Shown here piece after piece: positions 1 through 5,309 of a DNA stretch of 5,309 bases. Below the pieces are notes generated by a model. It made no database searches and was not told the origin of the DNA. It saw nothing but the letters and a program-made list of their open reading frames with translations. The DNA lies in assembly GCA_937898895.1 (NCBI GenBank), contig CALDKL010000662.1, positions 1 through 5,309 on the forward strand, written 5' to 3'. The DNA comes from an uncultured Verrucomicrobiae bacterium. Its GTDB lineage: Bacteria > Verrucomicrobiota > Verrucomicrobiia > Verrucomicrobiales > DEV007. The position numbers and the translations under genes were made by a program. Position 1 is the first letter of the stretch; each line of letters starts with the position of its first letter.

Positions 1-1
1 C

Positions 2-244
2 GCCGCCATCATCCTCGATCTCATCATGCCCGAGATGGACGGCTTTGCCTTCCTCCATCACCTCCGCAGTGATCCTCAGATGAGTTCCATCCCCGTCATC
101 GTCATGAGCGGGAAGGATCCCGACGAGGCGGAACAGGCCTTCCTCCGGGACCGCGTCGATGCCGTGCTCAAGAAAGACAGCCGCAGTGCCGAGACGCTTC
201 TCGCTCTGGTCAAGGCACGCCTGCGAGATCTCGCGAACTCCTGA
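2..244 (+). CDS. Response regulator receiver domain, C-terminal part (5' truncated by window edge)
   Basis: This is the C-terminal portion of a CheY-like receiver domain, which takes a phosphoryl group from a histidine kinase on a conserved aspartate. The reading frame is open from base 2, so the start lies outside the window. The phospho-acceptor is the Asp at 17-19, in the context IILDLIMPEMDGF, with the usual MP.MDG loop after it. Further on are the conserved Ser of VIVMSGKD (Thr/Ser position) and the Lys of AVLKKD (Lys switch position), followed by a last amphipathic helix and a stop at 242-244. About half a receiver is visible and nothing follows it, so the receiver is the C-terminal domain. 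The protein could be a stand-alone regulator or the end of a hybrid sensor kinase. The LKKDSRSAETLLALV ending reminds me of hybrid-kinase receivers, but this cannot be decided here. It converges on the synthase gene. Confidence 0.88.
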   Translation, partial: AAIILDLIMPEMDGFAFLHHLRSDPQMSSIPVIVMSGKDPDEAEQAFLRDRVDAVLKKDSRSAETLLALVKARLRDLANS

Positions 245-252
245 AACCCTCC

Positions 253-276
253 CCATTCCGCTCCTCACCGGAATGG
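253..276 (+). terminator. Candidate stem-loop terminator between convergent genes
   Basis: The 8-bp arm CCATTCCG (253-260) pairs perfectly with CGGAATGG (269-276) around an 8-nt loop, starting 8 bases after the receiver gene's stop codon. No T-run follows on the plus strand, and only a short TTT lies beyond it on the minus strand. It is therefore a weak intrinsic terminator at best, possibly acting on both convergent transcripts. The rest of the 245-354 gap shows nothing I can name. Confidence 0.4.
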
Positions 277-354
277 CTCTCACTGAGGCTGGCTGGTCTC
301 CCGGACCTCACCTCCGTGCCCTCCTCGCCACAGAATGAGCCGGAGAAATTTCGA

Positions 355-1299
355 CTAACAAAACACCGCCTGGGTCGCCGACCTGAGCACCTCGCTGCGC
401 GAGACCCGGATACGCTCCTCGAGGACCCGTCTCACTCCCGCGTTCTCGATCCGGTCCAGCGTCTTTCCGGCGAGAAGCCGTGGAAGCCGCGTGCAGAAAC
501 GGACCCTGGGATCCCTCACCGACCTCACGTATTCATCCGCCTCATCGAGGAAGCGGCGGCAGATGCCGAGCCATTGCGAGAACACCGGCGCAATCTGCTC
601 CGCCGTCGGAAACTCCTCCCCCCGCCATCCGGCGGCCCTCAATTCATCGGCAGGCAGATAACAACGCCCTCTCTCCCGATCCTCGCGCAGATCGCGGAGG
701 ATGTTCACCAACTGGAGCGCCTCCCCGAGTCGGCGTCCGCTTTCCCGCATCGCGGTGGCTTTGTCAGGACATGCAAATCGAGATCCGAGAACGGAAAATG
801 CGATCTTCGTCCAAAACTCACCAACCGATCCCGCGACCCGGTCGGCGTAGCAAAGGAGATCGTCTCCCGTCCGGCAGGCGAAGCGAGTCTCTGCGAAGGC
901 CTCCAAATCCCAGATCTGACCCGTCAGAATGGTGTCGATGACCTCGCAGAGGAGTTCGCGCGGCCCCGCATCGGTCGAGCGGAAGGCTTCGATCAACTCC
1001 GCTGATCGGCTCACGAGGACTCGCTCGCCCTCATGGGACAGGAGCCCCGCGATCCTACCGGGATCTATTTCAAATCGATCCCGATGCCCCCGGATGATGT
1101 TCCGCCATTGTTCGAGCCACGCGTGCCGCTCGTTTCCTTCCAGGCCCGGAGCGTCGGCGATCGTATCGCTGAATCGGGCGAGCAGGTACCCCAGCGAAAC
1201 CGGACCACGCATCGGACCCGGTAAAAACCGAAGACTCAGATAAAAGGAACGTGAGACTGATTTGAGAAGTCCGCCCGAATCCGTCAGTGCCGTTTTCAC
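355..1299 (-). CDS. Squalene/phytoene synthase family protein
   Basis: This is a head-to-head prenyl synthase of the squalene/phytoene synthase family (all-alpha isoprenoid fold). It would condense two prenyl diphosphates (farnesyl or geranylgeranyl) into squalene or phytoene for hopanoid, sterol or carotenoid synthesis. Numbering from the chosen GTG, visible marks are SRSFY at 16-20, the first aspartate-rich motif DTIAD at 45-49, Y151 with VAGSVG at 155-160, and the second motif NILRDLRED at about 199-207 (D203, D207) followed by RGRCYLP. Both Mg-diphosphate-binding motifs are intact and 314 residues is a normal length. The start is uncertain. No ATG exists at the 5' end; candidates are TTG at 1329, TTG at 1317 and GTG at 1299, none with a good Shine-Dalgarno. 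I chose GTG because TTG 1329 lies inside a candidate -10 box and in the arm of an inverted repeat. Squalene and phytoene synthase cannot be separated here, and no partner desaturase or cyclase is in view. Confidence 0.93.
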   Translation of the reverse strand: MKTALTDSGGLLKSVSRSFYLSLRFLPGPMRGPVSLGYLLARFSDTIADAPGLEGNERHAWLEQWRNIIRGHRDRFEIDPGRIAGLLSHEGERVLVSRSAELIEAFRSTDAGPRELLCEVIDTILTGQIWDLEAFAETRFACRTGDDLLCYADRVAGSVGEFWTKIAFSVLGSRFACPDKATAMRESGRRLGEALQLVNILRDLREDRERGRCYLPADELRAAGWRGEEFPTAEQIAPVFSQWLGICRRFLDEADEYVRSVRDPRVRFCTRLPRLLAGKTLDRIENAGVRRVLEERIRVSRSEVLRSATQAVFC

Positions 1300-1431
1300 T
1301 CGTGTGGTGTTCGCCAAATTCGTATGCAAAATGCGAAAGGAATCTATTTCAACCGCCCGAGCGAAGCGAACTGAGTTCGCACCTTTGGAAAATCCATTTT
1401 GTGCAGGAGTTTGGCGAATTCGACACTCGTG
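1297..1431. repeat. MITE-like nested inverted repeat flanked by an 8-bp direct repeat
   Basis: Two 24-nt arms, 1310-1333 and 1395-1418, are inverted copies matching at 19 of 24 positions. The outer 9 bases (TTCGCCAAA) and inner 7 (CAAAATG) are perfect. Inside them AAAGG (1336-1340) pairs with CCTTT (1382-1386), and GCGAA (1366-1370) pairs with TTCGC (1376-1380) around a 5-nt loop. Outside, CACTCGTG occurs at 1297-1304 and again at 1424-1431 in the same orientation, each exactly 5 bases from its arm. A 119-bp core with inverted ends between 8-bp direct repeats is the shape of a small non-autonomous insertion with target duplication. The outermost 5 bases of the two ends match poorly (2 of 5), and no transposase is present. 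It could instead be a structured leader or operator. Only one copy is visible. Confidence 0.5.
1324..1352 (-). promoter_or_regulatory. Weak sigma70-like promoter candidate for the synthase gene
   Basis: On the minus strand TTGAAA (1347-1352, 5 of 6 to the -35 consensus) is followed after 17 bp by TTGCAT (1324-1329, only 3 of 6 to the -10 consensus). The predicted transcription start is near 1317, which would exclude the TTG codon at 1329 and leave TTG 1317 or GTG 1299 as starts. The boxes lie within the inverted-repeat element, so the element may supply this promoter. The weak -10 keeps confidence low. Confidence 0.3.
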
Positions 1432-1459
1432 CCTGTTCCCGGTGGCAGGGAGCTTCCGT

Positions 1460-2509
1460 TTATCCTGCGAGGCGCTCCGCCGCGTCGCGCAGCAGTCGCT
1501 TCGTAGCCTCCCATCCGATGCAGGGATCGGTGACGGACTGGCCCCAGGTCATGGCACTGCGATCCTCGAGGATGGGCTGGCTGCCCTCGACGTGATTGCT
1601 CTCGAGCATCGCGCCGACGATGTGGGGATTGCCTGCGACGCGCTGTGCCACGATCTCCTCGAAGACGCCTGGCATCTTGCGGAAATCCTTCGAGCAATTC
1701 GCGTGACTTGCATCGATGACGAGGGAGGGATTCACCCCGCCTTTCTCCAGCGCAGCGACCGCTGCGGCGACCGAGGCGACATCGTGATTCGGTCCGTCCT
1801 CGCCACCTCGCAGGACGGTGTGACAATTGCCGTTTCCCCGCGTGCTCACCATCGAGGCGACCCCCTCGGGACTGATTCCGAAGAAGGTCTGCGGTGCCTG
1901 GGCCGCCTTCAGCGCGTTCACCGCTGCCGCCATGCCGCCGAAGGTCGAGTTCTTGAAACCCACCGGCATCGACAAGCCCGAAGCCATCTGCCGATGGGTC
2001 TGCGATTCGACCGTCCTCGCCCCGATCGCCGCCCAACAGATGAGGTCGGCGATGTACTGGGGCGTGATCGGATCGAGAAATTCGGTCGCCGTCGGCAACC
2101 CCAGCCCGACGATCTCGAGAAGAAGATTCCTCGCGATGCGGAGCCCCTCGGACAGATTCGCAGTGCCGTCGAGATCCGGGTCCATGATGAGCCCTTTCCA
2201 GCCCACTGCCGTACGGGGTTTTTCAAAATAGACCCGCATCACGATTTCCAGCCGATCCCGCAGCTCCTCGCGCAGGGCCATGAGCTTTTCGGCATAGGCA
2301 ACGCCCTGGACGGGATCGTGGATGGAGCACGGCCCCACGATCACGAGAAAGCGATCAGAGCGTCGGTGGAGAATGTCCTCGATGCGGCGACGCGCGGCAA
2401 AGACGGTCGCGGCCTGCTCGTCGCTGCGCGGGTGCTCGTGCATGAGCAGGGCCGGAGCCGGCAGCGGCACGTTGTAGAGGACGTTGAGATCAGAGACTGG
2501 ATCGGGCAT
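1460..2509 (-). CDS. aroG: 3-deoxy-7-phosphoheptulonate (DAHP) synthase, class I AroG/AroF type
   Basis: This cytoplasmic enzyme catalyses the first step of the shikimate pathway: phosphoenolpyruvate plus erythrose 4-phosphate give DAHP and phosphate. From the ATG at 2509 the protein is 349 residues (E. coli AroG is 350). Its residues then fall on E. coli numbering without a gap: metal ligand C61 in GPCSIHDP, R92 and K97 in RVYFEKPRT, R165 in IGARTVES and K186 in GFKN. The remaining metal ligands are visible as His in DASHAN (269), Glu in MLESNH (303) and Asp in VTDPC (328). The frame stays open upstream to TTG 2596 and ATG 2590, which would overlap the end of moeA, but the exact numbering match favours 2509. 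No clear Shine-Dalgarno precedes it. The Ser of GLSMPVG matches AroG Ser180 and Asp7 matches Asp7 at the effector site. Feedback control by an aromatic amino acid is therefore plausible, though which one cannot be told. It lies 71 bp after moeA. Confidence 0.97.
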   Translation of the reverse strand: MPDPVSDLNVLYNVPLPAPALLMHEHPRSDEQAATVFAARRRIEDILHRRSDRFLVIVGPCSIHDPVQGVAYAEKLMALREELRDRLEIVMRVYFEKPRTAVGWKGLIMDPDLDGTANLSEGLRIARNLLLEIVGLGLPTATEFLDPITPQYIADLICWAAIGARTVESQTHRQMASGLSMPVGFKNSTFGGMAAAVNALKAAQAPQTFFGISPEGVASMVSTRGNGNCHTVLRGGEDGPNHDVASVAAAVAALEKGGVNPSLVIDASHANCSKDFRKMPGVFEEIVAQRVAGNPHIVGAMLESNHVEGSQPILEDRSAMTWGQSVTDPCIGWEATKRLLRDAAERLAG

Positions 2510-2580
2510 GAGCAGAGGTCCCGGGGAGGGGTGAATACAAACGAAGCGGTCCGTGAAAGGAAGCAGCGATCCATTCGGGA

Positions 2581-3771
2581 TCAAATCCATGAACAAGGTA
2601 CCCTCTCCCCCGGGGCGATCGATTGGCCGGGAGCGAGACGGATGAGGCAGTTGGCACGGCTGAGACCGTAGATGGCATGGGATTCCTGTCGGCCGGAGAG
2701 CCGGACGCGACCGTTTTCACAAATGCCGCGCAGGTAATGAGGACGGCCCTCGCGGTTTTCCATCGCCTCTTCGGCGACACCAGAAAGGTTTCCCAGCCCC
2801 ACCGAAGAGGGTTCGATCTCGTGACCGAGGAGCCGCCGGATCGCGGGAGCAACAAAAAGGGAGAAGGTCACGTAGGCCGAGACCGGATTGCCGGGCAATC
2901 CGAAGACGAGGGTTCCATCCGGATGCGCCCCGAAGAGAAACGGTTTGCCCGGCTTGATGTTGATCCTCCAGAATTCGGTGACAACCCCAAGTGCTGCGAG
3001 CACCTCCTTCACAAAATCGCGTTCGCCCACGGAGACGCCACCGACGACGATGACGAGATCCGCCGCACGCAGTGCTCCTTCGAGGGAGGCGCGGAGACTT
3101 GCGGGATCGTCGATCACATGCGACACCCCGCTCACCGCGCCGACCTGCTCCACCGCAGTCTGGAGCATGGGCGCATTGCTGTTGTAGATTTCCCCCGGCA
3201 GGAGTGGTGCACCGGGTTCGACGACTTCGTCGCCGGTGGTGACGATCTGCACGAGCGGTTTGGCATACACGGGCACTTCGGGGATGCCCTGCGAGGCGAG
3301 CAGGCCGATTTTCAACGGCGTCAGCAGCTCGCCGCGATGCAGCAGGATTTGTCCGGTGCAGACATCGCCGCCCCGGACTCGGATGTTTTCTCCCCTTTCG
3401 ACCCCTTCGCGAATCGTGATGTGATCTCCCCCGCGATCCACGTCCTCCTGCATGATCACCGCATCGGCTCCCTGCGGGAGAGGTGCTCCGGTAAAGAGGC
3501 GAATGGCTTCGCCGGAGGCAAGTTCCAGACCGAGATCGGTCCCGGCGGCCTGGACCCACTCGGCGACTCGCAATCTCGCGCCCGCTTGTGCCTCCGCAGC
3601 CCGCACCGCATATCCGTCCATGCTCGAATTGTCAAAGGGCGGCGAATCCATCACTGCGACGATTTCCTGCGCGAGAATCTGGTCGAGCGACAGCTCCAGG
3701 GGCACCCAGATGACCGAACCTGGCGAAGTCCTCTCGAGTATGCGCCGACGCGCTTCCGTTTCCTCCAACAT
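2581..3771 (-). CDS. moeA: Molybdopterin molybdenumtransferase MoeA
   Basis: MoeA inserts molybdate into adenylated molybdopterin in the last step of molybdenum cofactor synthesis; it is cytoplasmic and normally dimeric. The 396-residue protein is full length for the family (E. coli 411). In order it shows the N-terminal motif PPFDNSSMDGYAV (44-56), TGAPLPQGADAVIMQED (94-110), the start of the MoCF-like domain at VQIVTTGDEV (174-183), GGVSVGERDF (244-253), KPGKPFLFG (273-281) and GLPGNPVSAY (291-300). A C-terminal beta-barrel domain (domain IV) follows, containing SHAIYGLSRANCLIRLA. The conserved acidic and lysine residues of the catalytic cleft (D47, D52, E182, D252, K273, K276) are present. 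The ATG at 3771 has no Shine-Dalgarno but sits 7 bases past a good -10 box, suggesting a leaderless message. No other cofactor-synthesis or molybdoenzyme genes are in view. Neighbours are pckG 81 bp upstream and aroG 71 bp downstream. Confidence 0.97.
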   Translation of the reverse strand: MLEETEARRRILERTSPGSVIWVPLELSLDQILAQEIVAVMDSPPFDNSSMDGYAVRAAEAQAGARLRVAEWVQAAGTDLGLELASGEAIRLFTGAPLPQGADAVIMQEDVDRGGDHITIREGVERGENIRVRGGDVCTGQILLHRGELLTPLKIGLLASQGIPEVPVYAKPLVQIVTTGDEVVEPGAPLLPGEIYNSNAPMLQTAVEQVGAVSGVSHVIDDPASLRASLEGALRAADLVIVVGGVSVGERDFVKEVLAALGVVTEFWRINIKPGKPFLFGAHPDGTLVFGLPGNPVSAYVTFSLFVAPAIRRLLGHEIEPSSVGLGNLSGVAEEAMENREGRPHYLRGICENGRVRLSGRQESHAIYGLSRANCLIRLAPGQSIAPGERVPCSWI

Positions 3772-3777
3772 GCCGAG

Positions 3778-3806
3778 ATGAAAGAGGCGGGAAGGTGGAG
3801 TGTCAA
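3778..3806 (-). promoter_or_regulatory. Sigma70-like promoter of moeA, positioned for a leaderless transcript
   Basis: On the minus strand a perfect -35 box TTGACA (3801-3806) is followed by exactly 17 bp and then TTTCAT (3778-3783, 4 of 6 to TATAAT). Only six bases (CTCGGC) separate the -10 box from the moeA ATG. Transcription would therefore start at or within a base or two of the start codon, which agrees with the missing Shine-Dalgarno. I saw no intrinsic terminator for pckG in the 3772-3852 gap, so read-through into moeA is also possible. Confidence 0.6.
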
Positions 3807-3852
3807 ACGGGGGATTGCGGATGGGAGGAGTTCAGGTGGAACCCCGGATTCT

Positions 3853-5309
3853 TCAAATCCTCCCCGCCAGCAACTCGCGCTGAAAAATCAATTCCTTTGG
3901 CAGGTGATCGTAGAGATGCAGGTACAAGTCGGCTTCCGAGAGCAGTTCCTGACGAAACTCCTCACGGCTCACCTGCATGAGTTCGTCGAACTGCCGCTCG
4001 GTGAAATCGATTCCCTCCCAATTCATCTCCCGGTAGCGCGGCACCCAGCCCAGGCTCGATTCGTGACCACACCCCCGTCCGCGGACACGATCGAAAATCC
4101 ACTCGAGGACACGCATGTTTTCCTGAAAGCCGGGCCAGAGATATTTCCCCTCCCTGCTCTTGCGGAACCAGTTCACATGGAAGATCCGCGGCAGCTCGGG
4201 AATGGACTTCCGCATCTCGAGCCAGTGTGCGAAGTAGTCGCCCATGTTGTAGCCACAGAAGGGCAGCATGGCGAAGGGATCGTGCCGGATCTTTCCGACG
4301 GCACCCTCGGCCGCAGCGGTTGTTTCCGATCCCAGATTCGCTCCGAGAAACACTCCGTGGACCCAATTGAAGGCCTGGAAGACGAGCGGCATGGTCGTGG
4401 CGCGGCGTCCTCCGAAGATGATCGCGTCAATCGGCACGCCCTCGGGATTTTCCCACTCCGGATCGATCGCCGGGCATTGCGAAGCGGGACAGGTGAATCG
4501 CGAATTCGGGTGCGCCGCCGGCGTGCCGCACCCCGGAGTCCACGGATTCCCCCTCCAATCGATCAGGCCCGGAGGCGCTTCCTCGGTGAGACCTTCCCAC
4601 CAGACGTCACCGTCGGGGGTGAGGGCGACGTTGGTAAAAATCGTGTTTGCCCGCATCGAGGCCATCGCGTTCGGATTCGACTGAAGCGAGGTGCCCGGTG
4701 CGACCCCGAAGTAACCGGACTCGGGATTGATTGCGCGGAGGCGTCCGTCTTTCCCTGGCCGCAGCCAGGCGATGTCGTCGCCCACCGTCGTCACCTTCCA
4801 ACCCTTCTCGCGATAGATTGGCGGAGGGATCAGCATGGCGAAGTTCGTCTTGCCGCATGCACTCGGAAATGCCGCTGCGACGTAGCGTTTCTCGCCCTCG
4901 GGATTCTCGACGCCACTGATGAGCATGTGCTCGGCCATCCAGCCCTCCTCGCGCGCCATGACCGAGGCAATGCGCAGGGCGAGACATTTCTTTCCGAGGA
5001 GCGCGTTGCCGCCGTAGCCGCTGCCGTAGCTCCAGATCTCGCGCTCGTTGGGGAAATGAACGATGTATTTGTCAGGATTGTTGGGCCAGGGGACATCGGC
5101 CTGTCCCGGCGCGAGCGGTGCCCCCACCGAATGCACGCAGGGAATGAAGGCCCCCTCGTCTCCAAGTCGCTCCAGCACGGCGGTGCCCATGCGGGTCATG
5201 ATCTTCATGTTCACCGCGACGTAGGCCGAATCGCTGACCTCCACGCCGATGATCGAGTAGGGCGAGTCGAGCGGTCCCATGCAAAAGGGGATCACATACA
5301 TGGTGCGCC
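3853..5309 (-). CDS. pckG: Phosphoenolpyruvate carboxykinase (GTP), N-terminus beyond window edge
   Basis: This is GTP-dependent PEP carboxykinase, a cytoplasmic enzyme converting oxaloacetate and GTP to phosphoenolpyruvate, GDP and CO2 in gluconeogenesis. The frame is open to the right edge; before Met at 5301 come Thr and Arg, matching the internal ARTMYVIPF segment of the family, so this is not a start. By comparison with the human enzyme (about 620 residues) roughly 120-140 N-terminal residues are missing, including the PEP/oxaloacetate-binding Arg. Counting from Met 5301, visible parts are the Mn ligands K105 (LLGKK) and H125 (MAEHM), the P-loop FPSACGKTN with reactive Cys149, kinase-2 motif GDDIAW with D176, NPESGYFGVAPGTS, NSRF with R268, IFGGRR, and the guanine pocket F379, Y387 and F392. 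The second pocket residue is Phe in the human enzyme and Tyr here. The GTP family shares almost no sequence with the ATP-type enzyme, so the class is clear. Confidence 0.97.
   Translation of the reverse strand, partial: RTMYVIPFCMGPLDSPYSIIGVEVSDSAYVAVNMKIMTRMGTAVLERLGDEGAFIPCVHSVGAPLAPGQADVPWPNNPDKYIVHFPNEREIWSYGSGYGGNALLGKKCLALRIASVMAREEGWMAEHMLISGVENPEGEKRYVAAAFPSACGKTNFAMLIPPPIYREKGWKVTTVGDDIAWLRPGKDGRLRAINPESGYFGVAPGTSLQSNPNAMASMRANTIFTNVALTPDGDVWWEGLTEEAPPGLIDWRGNPWTPGCGTPAAHPNSRFTCPASQCPAIDPEWENPEGVPIDAIIFGGRRATTMPLVFQAFNWVHGVFLGANLGSETTAAAEGAVGKIRHDPFAMLPFCGYNMGDYFAHWLEMRKSIPELPRIFHVNWFRKSREGKYLWPGFQENMRVLEWIFDRVRGRGCGHESSLGWVPRYREMNWEGIDFTERQFDELMQVSREEFRQELLSEADLYLHLYDHLPKELIFQRELLAGRI

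Noticed and set aside
316..1005. A 229-codon plus-strand open frame antisense to the synthase gene, plus a 153-codon one at 480-941.
   Set aside because: Low-complexity Arg/Pro-rich translations typical of shadow frames; the synthase frame has both Asp-rich motifs.
1432..1459. A terminator directly after aroG.
   Set aside because: The best pairing is TCCC/GGGA of 4 bp without a T-run.
2510..2580. Possible attenuator or leader peptide ahead of aroG.
   Set aside because: No short open frame rich in aromatic codons with its own stop, and no convincing alternative hairpins.
2510..2596. An N-terminal extension of aroG starting at TTG 2596 or ATG 2590, overlapping the end of moeA with a purine-rich stretch upstream.
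   Set aside because: The extra 27-29 residues have no counterpart in AroG/AroF. Starting at 2509 places C61, R92, K97, R165, S180 and K186 exactly on E. coli numbering. A translationally coupled longer form is not fully excluded.
1262..2671. A 469-codon open frame on the plus strand, longer than aroG itself, lying antisense to aroG.
   Set aside because: Its translation has no recognisable motifs and mirrors aroG codon bias in high-GC DNA. The minus-strand aroG frame has every catalytic residue in place.
3807..3852. A terminator after pckG.
   Set aside because: Only a 4-bp GTTC/GAAC pairing with no T-run; too weak to call.

Overview
The window looks like a piece of a high-GC bacterial chromosome. 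It holds one truncated gene on the plus strand at the left edge and four genes in a row on the minus strand. The lineage cannot be fixed from sequence alone. The N-terminal style of the squalene/phytoene synthase, a GTP-type PEP carboxykinase and sparse Shine-Dalgarno signals fit the PVC group, perhaps Verrucomicrobiota. This is an inference from remembered family patterns, not a search.

Layout, left to right: (i) 2-244 (+), the C-terminal end of a response-regulator receiver domain, cut by the window edge. (ii) 245-354, a convergent intergenic stretch with an 8-bp stem-loop that may be a shared terminator. (iii) 355-1299 (-), a squalene/phytoene synthase family protein. (iv) 1300-1459, an intergenic stretch with a conspicuous nested inverted repeat bounded by an 8-bp direct duplication, resembling a small MITE-like insertion. 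(v) 1460-2509 (-), a class I (AroG-type) DAHP synthase with every catalytic residue I looked for. (vi) 2510-2580, a 71-bp gap with no convincing signal. (vii) 2581-3771 (-), the molybdopterin molybdenumtransferase MoeA. (viii) 3772-3852, a gap with a strong sigma70-like promoter placed so that the moeA transcript would start at or next to its ATG (possibly leaderless). (ix) 3853-5309 (-), GTP-dependent PEP carboxykinase, missing its N-terminus beyond the right edge.

The minus-strand order of transcription is pckG - moeA - aroG - squalene/phytoene synthase. PEP carboxykinase makes phosphoenolpyruvate from oxaloacetate, and DAHP synthase uses it with erythrose 4-phosphate to start the shikimate pathway, so two genes of the run share a metabolite. 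MoeA (molybdenum cofactor) and the isoprenoid synthase have no obvious tie to them, so this may be mere co-directional clustering. The genes themselves are ordinary housekeeping or biosynthetic genes. The unusual material is in the gaps: the MITE-like element that may have split aroG from the synthase gene, and the apparent leaderless promoter of moeA. I saw no tRNA, rRNA, CRISPR array, transposase gene or unknown multigene system.
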